Source: Crocosphaera sp. (GTDB lineage Bacteria; Cyanobacteriota; Cyanobacteriia; Cyanobacteriales; Microcystaceae). From it: a stretch of DNA of 44,944 nt. Each line of letters opens with the position of its first letter. Position 1 is the first letter of the stretch. The DNA lies in contig JASJDN010000047.1 in the NCBI GenBank assembly GCA_030065205.1, forward strand, positions 1-44,944, written 5' to 3'. Positions 1 to 8,279 of this stretch are shown in pieces. A program made the translations under genes and the position numbers. Below the pieces are notes generated by a model. It saw only the letters and a program-made list of their open reading frames with translations. It had not been told where the DNA came from and searched no databases.

Positions 1-26
1 AAGTATAATAGACTACATACCTAAAA

Positions 27-98
27 TGGTGGGTTAGGTTGCAGACCATAAGTTATTGTGTTTTCATAAAAATCAACCCTGCGCCTAACCCACCCTAC
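27..98. repeat. Inverted-repeat element (GGTGGGTTAGG family), copy 1
   Basis: Two arms face each other: TGGTGGGTTAGGTTGCAG at 27-44 and CTGCGCCTAACCCACCCTAC at 79-98. The second arm, reverse-complemented, matches the first apart from a few bases. The same arm sequence (GTAGGGTGGGTTAGGC) borders the element at 14779-14934, so this is a dispersed repeat, probably a MITE or REP-like palindrome. It lies just past the stop codon of the minus-strand gene at 127-660 and may have altered that gene's 3' end. Confidence 0.7.
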
Positions 99-126
99 GA
101 GGTATAAATTTTTCTGATCACCATAA

Positions 127-660
127 CTACAGGAGAGCCATAGGAACTGTAACATAGGGTTGTAATTTAAAATGCCATCCATCATTATTATTAGTTTCCG
201 TTGTATAGTTATCAGCAAAATTTCCTAAATCTTCATGCAAGTCTTTTTGAACCGTCAAAGAAGATTCTTCTATGGTTTCAAATGAGTATTGAGGCATATC
301 AACTCCTAATAAATCTGCAGCACATGAACTGGTAGGTTCAACTTTTTTAGTTACTTTTTCTTGCTTATTAAGTGATAGATTAGGCTCAATGGTATTGCTT
401 AACGGAATAAAACTTAGACAAGTAGTATCAGATTTATTGATTTCATCTATTTCAATTTCTTGGGTAACAGATTTTAATTGATCTATAATATCATCATGGG
501 TGAAATCGTATTGAGACTTAATAAATGAGGGGATTGAAGGTTGATTAATGTCGGTCTCTAAAGAATTAGCGATCGCCTTAGTAGAGATAAGAAAAGAACT
601 CCCTAAAAAAATCTGACTTAAACATAGTAAATAGACCACTTGTGAGAATTTATAAAACAT
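127..660 (-). CDS. Putative secreted protein, probably C-terminally truncated
   Basis: 177 residues. The N-terminus (MFYKFSQVVYLLCLSQIFLG, then SSFLISTKAIA) looks like a Sec signal peptide: a Lys after a short start, a hydrophobic stretch and a small-residue cleavage region near Ala-30. The body is acidic and low in recognisable motifs. The last 17 residues (WHFKLQPYVTVP region) resemble the start of the beta-rich outer-membrane-like domain seen in some long cyanobacterial secreted proteins. The frame then stops abruptly, about 30 bases before a palindromic repeat at 27-98. I infer that the gene lost its C-terminal domain, perhaps when the repeat arrived. A HIP1 octamer lies inside the gene. 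It is divergent from the MFS gene at 816. Function is unknown. Confidence 0.55.
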   Translation of the reverse strand: MFYKFSQVVYLLCLSQIFLGSSFLISTKAIANSLETDINQPSIPSFIKSQYDFTHDDIIDQLKSVTQEIEIDEINKSDTTCLSFIPLSNTIEPNLSLNKQEKVTKKVEPTSSCAADLLGVDMPQYSFETIEESSLTVQKDLHEDLGNFADNYTTETNNNDGWHFKLQPYVTVPMALL

Positions 661-815
661 CTTTAAAAATCCATATCAAAAGGGCGAAAATCTCTATTAT
701 CAAAGATTAACAGTGACTTTAGTTTCTCAATTAATATAGCAAAATAAAAAGATTATAGTCCCCTTTAGTATGGCAAATGAGATACACTAACAACTAAAAT
801 TAAATCTCCTATTGT

Positions 816-2228
816 ATGAATTTTGAAGAAAAACTAGACAATTCTCCCTTAACCCTTGAGATGTGGTTACTATGGATTTTAGCAGCCGGTTTGATCGCCC
901 TAGATGGCTTTGACTTTTTTGTGATCGGTATCGCTTTACCCTTTCTCAAGCAAGATTTTAACTTAACTTCTCTGGAAACGGGTGCGGTTGCCGTTGCAGC
1001 GATCGCAGGTGCCTTATTAGGATCGTTAACGTTAGGCCCGATTACCGATAAAATTGGTCGGCAAAAAATGCTAGTGGTGGATCTGGCCATCTTCATTTTA
1101 GCCAGTGCAGGAACTGCCTTAGCTTGGAATGCTTGGTCTTTGATTATGTTCCGTTTTTTAGTAGGGGTTGGTATCGGGGCAGATTACCCTATTAGTGTGT
1201 CATATATTACGGAAAATGTACCGTCTCGTCTGCGAGGACGAATGGTTATCGGTGCATTTACCTTTCAGGCCATTGGGTCTTTTTTAGGGGCAATGACTGG
1301 TATTATTGTTATTGCTTTGTTTGAATATTTTTCCCCTAATTCTATTTTACCGGCGGTTCAATATGCCTGGCGTTTGATGTTAGGGGTGGGGCTACTCTTT
1401 GCCATTCTTGTTGCTATTTTACGGTTTCAATTTTTACTCGAAAGTCCCCGTTATTACATCGCTAAAGGAGACTATCAAGCAGCCTCAGAAGCAGCCTCAC
1501 AACTGTTAAATGAAACGGTAATTATTACAGCAGAAACAGAACCACCACCCGATGATACTAACTTAAACTATGGGTCTTTATTCTCCTCAAAATACTGGCG
1601 AAATACACTTTTTGCCTCGGTTCCCTGGTTCTTACAAGATATTGCTACCTATGGTATTGGGGTGTTTACTCCCAGTATTATCGCCTTTTTAGCCTTTTCC
1701 AATGAAACCAATTTTCTTAACCGTGAACTAGAGTCCGCAACGGGTTCAGCAGTAGTGGATTTATTTTTAATCCTTGGGTTTATCCTAGCCGTTATTTTAG
1801 TCGATCGCTTAGGACGTATTCCCTTACAAATTATCGGATTTATTGGTATGGCCGTCGGATTATGTTTGTTAGGAGTGGCAGGAGATCCCACTCAAACCAC
1901 TCACCCTAACCTACTGTTGATCTTTTCAGGATTTGTTATTTTTAATCTGTTGATGAATATGGGGCCTAACTCCACCACTTTCCTCATTTCTGGGGAAGTC
2001 TTTCCCACCTCTCTCCGTGCCAGTGGTGCCGGGTTAGCAGCAGCGATCGCCAAATCGGGAGCAGTGTTAGGCACATTTACCCTACCCCTCCTTAAACAAA
2101 GTGTCGGTGTTAGTATGCTGATGCTTATTTTAGCTTTGTGTTGTCTTCTAGCAGCTTTGATCACCTATTTCTTCGGTATTGAAACCAAAGGACTCTCTTT
2201 AGAATCTGTTAATGAACCTCATGTCTGA
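816..2228 (+). CDS. MFS transporter, sugar-porter/metabolite:H+ symporter type
   Basis: 470 residues with about 12 hydrophobic segments, the usual size of the major facilitator superfamily. The loop 2-3 signature is present (DKIGRQK, about residues 78-84), as is the sugar-porter style PSRLRGR after TM4 and a matching DRLGR motif in the second half. A polar loop of about 40 residues (about 220-260, with ETEPPPDD) separates the two six-helix halves. The N-terminal TM1 sequence (LDGFDFFVIGIALP) is typical of the broad group that includes metabolite:H+ and phosphate:H+ symporters. The substrate cannot be read from the sequence. ATG at 816 follows an AT-rich leader. The next gene starts only 47 bases downstream, so read-through is possible, although a functional link is not evident. 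Confidence 0.85.
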   Translation: MNFEEKLDNSPLTLEMWLLWILAAGLIALDGFDFFVIGIALPFLKQDFNLTSLETGAVAVAAIAGALLGSLTLGPITDKIGRQKMLVVDLAIFILASAGTALAWNAWSLIMFRFLVGVGIGADYPISVSYITENVPSRLRGRMVIGAFTFQAIGSFLGAMTGIIVIALFEYFSPNSILPAVQYAWRLMLGVGLLFAILVAILRFQFLLESPRYYIAKGDYQAASEAASQLLNETVIITAETEPPPDDTNLNYGSLFSSKYWRNTLFASVPWFLQDIATYGIGVFTPSIIAFLAFSNETNFLNRELESATGSAVVDLFLILGFILAVILVDRLGRIPLQIIGFIGMAVGLCLLGVAGDPTQTTHPNLLLIFSGFVIFNLLMNMGPNSTTFLISGEVFPTSLRASGAGLAAAIAKSGAVLGTFTLPLLKQSVGVSMLMLILALCCLLAALITYFFGIETKGLSLESVNEPHV

Positions 2229-2275
2229 ATCAGAAACTAATATCTCTATTCATTCTTCCAACCTGATCATTTATT

Positions 2276-4999
2276 ATGACTAATTTTAATGAAATTGAAG
2301 CAACTAAACCTAAAAACATTTTAGAGAGAGAAATTAATCTTGATCTCAAAAGTTTTTTGTTAACGGTAGGGAAAGGAGCCGTTAATATTGCTTTTCTGCA
2401 ATGGGATGATTTAGCAGAAAATGGAGTTGAAATATTAGAGTCCCTAGGATTAGAAAACAAACCTGAAGAGATAGCAGGATTACTAATTATTCGAGGGTTA
2501 ACCAATGCCATTAAAAAGTTAATTAAGAGTAATAAAGATTTATTTATTGAAGAACCGGGAAACCCGAAAGAGCTTTTTAAGTCTTTATCTGATGCGTTAA
2601 CTAATCATCCTATTACAATTAGCGATCGCTTTTTTACATATCCTAAAGAATTACCATTGATTACTGAGGTTAAAACAGGGTTTTTCAATTGGTTAAAACC
2701 ATTAATAGAGAATGAAAAAGAAGCCGAATCAATTAGTCATCGCTTACCTGAATATTTTGTCTATGCTTTAACAGAAGAATGGCAAAATAATAAAGAAGAT
2801 TATTTAATTTTAATTGAACAGTTAGACACACCTTTTACTCAAGCGAATAAAAGAGAACAAGGATGGTATAAATATCGTGCTTGGTTACAGCAACAAATTC
2901 AAGAACCTGTGTTTTGGGAAGCATTCAGTCTCAAACAGATTTATATCCCTTTAAGAGCATTTTATGAAGAAAATAATTATTCCTCTGGTTCTTCATCTCG
3001 TAAGCATCAAATTGACGAAACTTTATTACAAGAAAAAGAAAAAAAATGTATTGTTTCTAAACTATTTGAATTATTAGAAAGTTGGGTAAAAGAAGCTAAT
3101 AAAGATGATGCCATTCGTTTATTAACAGGTGGTCCAGGCAGTGGCAAATCATCCTTTACTAAAATGTTTGCAGCGAGTTTAGCAGAAAAAAATGAAATTC
3201 CTGTGCTTTATATTCCTTTGCATCGCTTTAATTTATCTGATGATTTAATTAAAGCAGTGGGAGAATTTGTACAATTTGATGGCTTTTTATCCGAAAATCC
3301 TTTAGATCCTAATAATAATGAGTTACGGTTACTGATTATTTTCGATGGGTTAGATGAATTATCCAAACAAGGAAAAATTGCCGAAGAAGTGGCTAGGGAA
3401 TTTGTGGAAGAAGTACGGGATAAGGTAAGAGAGTTTAATATTCATAAAACTCGTTTACAAGTTTTAATCAGTGGTCGAGAAGTGGTTATTCAAGCACACC
3501 GTAGTAAATTTCGTCAAGATAAACAACTATTATATTTATGTCCTTATATTGTTTCAAACGAAGATAAGAGAAAACATAAATATGTTGACCTAGAAAACTT
3601 ATTAGATGAAGATCAAAGAGATGACTGGTGGAAATGTTACGGAGAACTAAAAGGGAAAGACTATCAAGGTTTACCTGATGTTTTAAAACGAGACAATTTA
3701 AAAGAAATTACGGCGCAACCCCTCTTAAATTATTTAATTGCATTGAGTTATGGACGGAATCATATTACTTTTACTGAAGAAACCAATCTTAATGAAATTT
3801 ATCAAGACTTATTAGCAGCCGTTTATGAACGAGGTTACGAACAACAAGGACATTTAATTATTGAAGGTATTAAACAAAAAGAATTCATTGCCATTCTAGA
3901 AGAAATTGCCCTGGCTTGTTGGCATGGTGACGGACGAACCACCACCGTTAAAGAGATAGAAACCCATTGCGACAGAAGTGGCTTACAAGAACTATTAATC
4001 CGCTTTCAAGATTGTTTTCAAAGTGATTCTCGTGCCAGCATTACCCGACTATTAGCTGCATTTTATTTCCGAGAAAGTGGACAAATTAGAGAAAGTGAAA
4101 AAACCTTTGAATTTACCCACAAAAGTTTTGGAGAATATTTAACGGCGTTGAGAATTGTAGAAACTTTAACGTTAATTAATGATGAATTAGCCAGGAAGAA
4201 AAAGACATTACGGCAAGGATGGGATGAAAAAAGAGCGTTACTGGAATGGATTCAAGTGTTTGGACAATCTGGAATGGATATTCATTTATTTCATTTTATT
4301 GTAGATGAAATGCGCTTACGGGAAATAGAAACAGTGCAGCAATGGCAAGAAATGTTATGTCATTTAATTGAGTTTATGTTAATCAATGGAATGCCAATGG
4401 AAGGGTTAACCCCTCGTCCCAGTTTCCAGGAAGAAATGAGACAGTCTCGGAATGCAGAAGAAGCGTTATTAGTGGTGCTAAATGCTTGTGCCAAGGTAAC
4501 AGAAAACCGCTCTAATGTTAAGTGGCCAACTCCTGAATCTTTTGGGGAATGGATAGGAAGATTGTTAGGACAACGGAAAGATTTTGAGCCAGTTTTTGTG
4601 ATGCAATATCTTAGTTTCCTTGATTTACAAGACTGTAATTTATTGTTGAGAGATTTTTATTTGGCAAATCTTGAACGGGCAAATCTTGAACGGGCGGATC
4701 TTCTAAAGGCGAATCTTGAACGGGCAAATCTTGAACGGACAAATCTTGAACGGACAAATCTTGAACGGGCAAATCTTGAACGGGCAAATCTTGAACGGGC
4801 AAATCTTGTCGGGGCAAATCTTGTCGGGGCGGATCTTTACAGGGCGGATCTTGACGGGGCGAATCTTCAAGGGGCGAATCTTCAAGGGGCTGAAAACATA
4901 ACGCCAAAACAAATTAAACAAGCAAGAAATTGGGAACTTGCAGACTACGATCCAGAATTTAGAGAAGCGTTAGGATTATCAGTAGAAGACACTGAATAA
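2276..4999 (+). CDS. NACHT-type STAND NTPase with C-terminal pentapeptide repeats
   Basis: 907 residues. The Walker A motif GGPGSGKSS lies at 285-293 and Walker B LLIIFDGLDEL at about 352-362; the D-G-L-D-E form is typical of NACHT-family STAND ATPases. Residues 1-280 are a helical region without a fold I can name. Residues 370-770 would hold the winged-helix and helical parts of the NTPase. From about residue 780 to 875 come A(N/D)L-x-x pentapeptide repeats, which fold as a right-handed beta helix, followed by a short acidic tail. No membrane segment is seen. STAND NTPases act as ligand-triggered switches; several bacterial NACHT proteins are antiphage sensors and others are signalling proteins. 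No effector nuclease is obvious in the N-terminal part. It follows the MFS gene on the same strand and is followed by repeats and a tnpB element. Confidence 0.85.
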   Translation: MTNFNEIEATKPKNILEREINLDLKSFLLTVGKGAVNIAFLQWDDLAENGVEILESLGLENKPEEIAGLLIIRGLTNAIKKLIKSNKDLFIEEPGNPKELFKSLSDALTNHPITISDRFFTYPKELPLITEVKTGFFNWLKPLIENEKEAESISHRLPEYFVYALTEEWQNNKEDYLILIEQLDTPFTQANKREQGWYKYRAWLQQQIQEPVFWEAFSLKQIYIPLRAFYEENNYSSGSSSRKHQIDETLLQEKEKKCIVSKLFELLESWVKEANKDDAIRLLTGGPGSGKSSFTKMFAASLAEKNEIPVLYIPLHRFNLSDDLIKAVGEFVQFDGFLSENPLDPNNNELRLLIIFDGLDELSKQGKIAEEVAREFVEEVRDKVREFNIHKTRLQVLISGREVVIQAHRSKFRQDKQLLYLCPYIVSNEDKRKHKYVDLENLLDEDQRDDWWKCYGELKGKDYQGLPDVLKRDNLKEITAQPLLNYLIALSYGRNHITFTEETNLNEIYQDLLAAVYERGYEQQGHLIIEGIKQKEFIAILEEIALACWHGDGRTTTVKEIETHCDRSGLQELLIRFQDCFQSDSRASITRLLAAFYFRESGQIRESEKTFEFTHKSFGEYLTALRIVETLTLINDELARKKKTLRQGWDEKRALLEWIQVFGQSGMDIHLFHFIVDEMRLREIETVQQWQEMLCHLIEFMLINGMPMEGLTPRPSFQEEMRQSRNAEEALLVVLNACAKVTENRSNVKWPTPESFGEWIGRLLGQRKDFEPVFVMQYLSFLDLQDCNLLLRDFYLANLERANLERADLLKANLERANLERTNLERTNLERANLERANLERANLVGANLVGADLYRADLDGANLQGANLQGAENITPKQIKQARNWELADYDPEFREALGLSVEDTE
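4672..4890 (+). repeat. 15-bp tandem repeat encoding pentapeptides
   Basis: About 14 copies of a 15-bp unit close to GCAAATCTTGAACGG run in frame inside the NACHT gene. Several neighbouring copies are identical at the DNA level, including synonymous positions, which points to recent slippage or unequal recombination. The copy number may therefore vary between strains. Confidence 0.85.
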
Positions 5000-5007
5000 C
5001 GGATGAT

Positions 5008-5072
5008 GTCATTGCAAGGGGAATAAACCACTAATAACCTTATTGATCCTTATGATCCCCCCGAAGCAATCT
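5008..5072 (-). repeat. 65-bp interspersed repeat (AGATTGCTTCGGGG...GCAATGAC), copy A
   Basis: Read on the minus strand this stretch starts AGATTGCTTCGGGG and ends CCCCTTGCAATGAC. A second 65-bp copy with the same ends lies at 25961-26025, and the first 18 bases recur at 6533-6550 on the other side of the tnpB element. The ends are partly complementary, so it can form an imperfect hairpin. It begins 9 bases after the NACHT stop codon. Confidence 0.65.
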
Positions 5073-5173
5073 GCGTGTGGATACAGTCCGACAAATATAT
5101 TAACGTGCGACAGCACAACCTCGCTTAGATAACTTATGTTATCACTTTATAAATTTTGTGGTAACATAAGGTT

Positions 5174-6505
5174 ATGACTCTAACACTCAACTATTGTTAC
5201 CGAATCTATCCTGATAGTAAACAAGAGGCAAGGTTATCTGAATGGCTAGAGATTTGTCGCCGTTCTTATAACTACGCTTTGCGTGAATTGAAAGATTGGA
5301 TCGCTTCTCGTAAGTGTCCAATAGATCGGTGTTCTTTGGAGTCAGAATATATCATGTCTGCTGATTATCCTTTTCCAAGTTATCATCAGCAACAAAATCA
5401 ATTACCAAAAGCTAAAAAAGCATTTCTTGAGTTAGCTAAAGTCCCAAGCCAAGTCTTACAAACAAATGTGAGAAGACTTCACGATGCTTGGGATTTTTTT
5501 CGTAATCGGGGGTTTGGCTTTCCTCGGTTCAAGAAATATGGACAAATGAAGTCTTTATTGTTTCCTCAGTTTAGGAGCAATCCATTGACTGGAGCCAGTC
5601 CGGTCTTGGGGGTTTCCCCCAGGAGGAACTGGCGTGGGTGGCATATAAAACTGCCAAAAGTAGGAAAAGTACAAATAAATCTTCATCGTCCTATACCTGA
5701 TGGTTTTGTTATCAAACAGGTAAGAGTCATTAAAAAAGCTAAGGGCTGGTTTGCCGTTATCAGCATTCAATCTGATCTAACTTTGCCTGAGATTGAAACA
5801 CCATTTGGGCATCCATTAGGGTTAGATGTAGGCTTAAATTCTTATCTTGCTACATCAGATTCTTATGTAGAAAAAGGACGCAAATTCTTCAAAACTGAAC
5901 ACCGTAGGCTGAAAGTGCTACAACGTCGGTTAGCCAGAAAACAAAAGCGTTCTAAGAACTACGAAAAAGCCAGAAAACGAGTAGAAAAGCAACACAATCA
6001 TATTGCTTTCAAGCGTAAAGATTACCAATTCAAATTAGCTCATAAAATCTGTGATATGGGAGACAGTATCTTTATGGAAGATATTGACTTTCGCACAATG
6101 GCTAAGGGCTTTCTTGGAAAACATACCCTTGATGCAGGTTTTGGGCAATTCAGGGACATTCTGAGATACATTTGTCAAGTAAGAGGCAAGTATTTCGGCT
6201 TGGTTGACCATAGGGGAACTAGCCAAACTTGTCCTAACTGTCGTGCTGAAGTCAGAAAAACTCTGTCCGATAGAATCCATAATTGCTCTGAGTGTGGCTA
6301 TCAATGTGACCGTGATGTGGCCAGCGCACAGGAAATCTGTAATCGAGGCATAGAAACGCATAGTAGGCAGGGACTCTGCCGAATGGAAACTGTCTGTCAA
6401 GTCGAGGTGTCGGGGGTGATGAGCCTAGATAACTGGCGTAGAGGCAAGCCTCTGTGGGCAGAAATATCCTACCGTGAGTTGGGAAGCCCACGCTATACTG
6501 CCTAG
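5174..6505 (+). CDS. tnpB: RNA-guided endonuclease TnpB (IS605 OrfB)
   Basis: 443 residues. It shows the N-terminal OrfB helix-turn-helix region (YRIYPDSKQEARL), a RuvC-like nuclease split in three, and the zinc finger. Catalytic residues visible are D218 (GLDVGL), E302 (FMEDIDF) and D381 (CDRDVASAQE). Zinc ligands are C353, C356, C371 and C374. TnpB proteins cut DNA guided by an RNA made from the element's right end and help keep the transposon at its site. All three catalytic acids are intact, so it may be active. Residues about 139-155 (from TGASPV to NWRG) are an extra segment encoded by a palindromic repeat. The ATG lies directly after the left-end hairpin. The C-terminus, beyond about residue 385, overlaps the right-end RNA region. 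Confidence 0.93.
   Translation: MTLTLNYCYRIYPDSKQEARLSEWLEICRRSYNYALRELKDWIASRKCPIDRCSLESEYIMSADYPFPSYHQQQNQLPKAKKAFLELAKVPSQVLQTNVRRLHDAWDFFRNRGFGFPRFKKYGQMKSLLFPQFRSNPLTGASPVLGVSPRRNWRGWHIKLPKVGKVQINLHRPIPDGFVIKQVRVIKKAKGWFAVISIQSDLTLPEIETPFGHPLGLDVGLNSYLATSDSYVEKGRKFFKTEHRRLKVLQRRLARKQKRSKNYEKARKRVEKQHNHIAFKRKDYQFKLAHKICDMGDSIFMEDIDFRTMAKGFLGKHTLDAGFGQFRDILRYICQVRGKYFGLVDHRGTSQTCPNCRAEVRKTLSDRIHNCSECGYQCDRDVASAQEICNRGIETHSRQGLCRMETVCQVEVSGVMSLDNWRRGKPLWAEISYRELGSPRYTA
5593..5632 (+). repeat. Palindromic repeat inserted in frame inside tnpB
   Basis: The arms GCCAGT (5593-5598) and ACTGGC (5627-5632) enclose a second dyad, TTGGGGG-TTT-CCCCCA. From memory, close relatives of this palindrome are highly repeated in cyanobacterial genomes. 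It lies between the tnpB codons for NPLT and WHIKLPKVGK, where TnpB homologues that I recall read straight through, so it adds about 15 residues without breaking the frame. Confidence 0.7.
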
Positions 6506-6528
6506 CAGTTAGCGTGGGAGGATGTCAC
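6380..6528 (+). ncRNA. Predicted right-end guide RNA (omega RNA/reRNA) scaffold
   Basis: TnpB guide RNAs are transcribed across the 3' end of tnpB and the transposon right end, and the guide is the flanking DNA. The tnpB stop codon here sits in the loop of the terminal hairpin (6487-6518), which fits that arrangement. The scaffold would end near 6528 (GTCAC), and the guide would begin with TATTATCCCCCC. The 5' boundary is a guess from the usual size of about 150 nt. Confidence 0.4.
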
Positions 6529-6532
6529 TATT

Positions 6533-6550
6533 ATCCCCCCAAAGCAATCT
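6533..6550 (+). repeat. Partial copy of the 65-bp interspersed repeat
   Basis: ATCCCCCCAAAGCAATCT differs at one base from 5055-5072 on the other side of the tnpB element. The two form an 18-bp direct repeat bracketing the element. Only this end of the 65-bp unit is present here. Confidence 0.6.
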
Positions 6551-6562
6551 CTAGATGTTGAT

Positions 6563-8152
6563 TTAACCTCTAGAAATAGAGTTAACAGACGCATCACTGT
6601 CCATCGCATGAACAGGGTTTAATTGATGATCTTCTTCTTCCCCTTCATGGTGTTCAGCAAACGATCCTTCGGGTTCTTTCAACACAAACCAACACAAGAA
6701 AGCCACAATAACCGCCATAATACCCATTATCTGGAAAAAGGCCGTATTCGCTTGGGCAATGATCGCCGGACTGGGATCTTTGCCTCCTCCTAACCATTCT
6801 GGTAACAAGCTAAAAATAGTTAAATAAGCCACTGCGCCCACGTTTCCGTAAGCCCCTACGTTACCGGCAACTTGACCCGTAATACGACGTTTGACTAGGG
6901 GAACAATGGCAAAAGTCGACCCTTCTCCTGCTTGGACAAAGAAGGAACAGCACATGGTTAAAATAATCGCACCCGGTAGCCACCAACTGCTAGTTACAGT
7001 CCCTAACATCAAATAACCGATACCCATACAGAAGGTTAACACCGCCATTGTATTCTTACGACTACCCAACTTATCAGAGATTAAACCCCCACCTGGACGA
7101 GACATCAAGTTCATAAACGCATAACTAGAGGCGATCATCCCTGCTTGTGCGGGACTTAAGGGAAATGTCCCTTCAAAAAATGCAGGAAGCATGGAAACCA
7201 CCGCTAACTCTGATCCAAAGTTCACCACATAAGTTAACTCTAAAATAGCAACCTGAGAGAAACGATAGCGATCTTTTGCTGGATATTGCTTTTTACCCGT
7301 CATCAAATCTTTATTCACCACCCAACAGTTATAAGCTTGGAACAGATATAAACCCAATAAACAGGCCCAAACAATATACATGGTATTAACATCATAGAAA
7401 CCCACCTTTTTTAACCGCCAAGCTAACACCATGAGAATGCCAGATAACGGCGCATTCATCACCATTAAGAACCAAAAATCACGTTTTGTGGTTACTTCGA
7501 TTCCTCTGGCACTTTTGGGCTTACGGTAGGTTTTGCCGGGGGGATGATCTTGAACGTTATTGTAGTATAAAAGTCCATACAGCGCAGCAATAATACCCGT
7601 TCCAGCGATGCAAAGCCGCCAGTTGAGGAGGGGATCACCTGCGGGGGAAAGTGCGCCAAACGCGAACCAACCGCCGATGGTGGGCAGGGTGAAAGCAGCC
7701 GCAGCAGACCCAAAGTTACCCCAACCGCCATAAATACCTTCAGCGAGTCCTATTTCTTTGGGGGGAAACCATTCTGCAACCATGCGAATACCAATAACAA
7801 ACCCTGCACCGACGATACCTAACATTAACCGTCCGATCACTAACTGGGTAAAGCTTTGTGCCGTGGCAAAGACTAAACAGGGAATGGCTGCATACATCAA
7901 CAATAATGTATAAGTAATTCTTGGTCCGTATCTATCTAATAACATTCCAATGATAATCCGCGCAGGAACGGTTAAGGCGACGTTACAGATAGCTAACGTT
8001 CTAATTTGGCTAACTTCTAGACCAAAATCAGCTTTTACCTGAGTTGCTAAGGGTGCTAAGTTAAACCAGACGACAAAGGATAAAAAGAAGGCAAACCACG
8101 TCATGTGTAGTATTTTGTACCTTCCACGTAATGACCACATTTCTCCAAGCAT
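6563..8152 (-). CDS. nrtP: NarK/NrtP-type nitrate/nitrite permease (MFS)
   Basis: 529 residues, about 12 membrane helices. The N-terminal half has the nitrate/nitrite porter features: FAFFLSFVVWFNLAPLA in TM1, and glycine-rich signatures in TM5 (GIYGGWGNFGSAAAAF) and in the second half (GNVGAYGNVGAVAYL). A conserved Arg is present near TM2 (LTVPARIIIGMLLDRYGPR). The C-terminus is an acidic cytoplasmic tail of about 40 residues (EEEDHQLNP). NrtP is the high-affinity nitrate/nitrite permease of many marine and some other cyanobacteria, replacing the NrtABCD ABC transporter. It lies 127 bases after nirA on the same strand, so the two probably form an operon. A GAGAGGAAAA ribosome site precedes the ATG at 8152. 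Confidence 0.93.
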   Translation of the reverse strand: MLGEMWSLRGRYKILHMTWFAFFLSFVVWFNLAPLATQVKADFGLEVSQIRTLAICNVALTVPARIIIGMLLDRYGPRITYTLLLMYAAIPCLVFATAQSFTQLVIGRLMLGIVGAGFVIGIRMVAEWFPPKEIGLAEGIYGGWGNFGSAAAAFTLPTIGGWFAFGALSPAGDPLLNWRLCIAGTGIIAALYGLLYYNNVQDHPPGKTYRKPKSARGIEVTTKRDFWFLMVMNAPLSGILMVLAWRLKKVGFYDVNTMYIVWACLLGLYLFQAYNCWVVNKDLMTGKKQYPAKDRYRFSQVAILELTYVVNFGSELAVVSMLPAFFEGTFPLSPAQAGMIASSYAFMNLMSRPGGGLISDKLGSRKNTMAVLTFCMGIGYLMLGTVTSSWWLPGAIILTMCCSFFVQAGEGSTFAIVPLVKRRITGQVAGNVGAYGNVGAVAYLTIFSLLPEWLGGGKDPSPAIIAQANTAFFQIMGIMAVIVAFLCWFVLKEPEGSFAEHHEGEEEDHQLNPVHAMDSDASVNSISRG

Positions 8153-8240
8153 TTTCGTTATTTTCCTCTCGATATCGTTAGATAAGATTAAAAGTCAAGT
8201 GTTAGGGGATAGGGAACTCTGGAACAGTTAGTTTCCGTAG

Positions 8241-8261
8241 GGGTTTAACACTGTTAAACCC
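8241..8261. other. Perfect 21-bp palindrome in the nirA-nrtP spacer
   Basis: GGGTTTAACA-C-TGTTAAACCC is a perfect dyad with a single central base. It lies 19 bases past the nirA stop codon and 88 bases before nrtP. A one-base loop makes it more likely to be a protein-binding site or, with an opened centre, an mRNA hairpin that partly terminates transcription or stabilises the nirA 3' end. Confidence 0.6.
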
Positions 8262-8279
8262 ATTATTAAAACCATGTTG

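Larger units (their letters stand above)
5131..6528 (+). mobile_element. IS200/IS605-group element with tnpB only (IS1341-like)
   Basis: The element has a subterminal hairpin at the left (arms 5131-5145 and 5158-5173, AACTTATGTTATCAC against GTGGTAACATAAGGTT), the tnpB gene, and a right-end hairpin (6487-6518, CCCACGCT/AGCGTGGG). The right hairpin is followed by GAGGATGTCAC, an ending often seen on cyanobacterial IS605 elements. No tnpA (Y1 transposase) is present, so the element would need one from elsewhere to move. The exact outer tips were not determined: the left tip could lie somewhat upstream of 5131. Confidence 0.65.

Noticed and set aside
4611..4921. Three long frames crossing the pentapeptide-coding tandem repeat on both strands
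   Set aside because: They are products of the 15-bp period, which keeps all frames free of stops; the NACHT gene explains the region.
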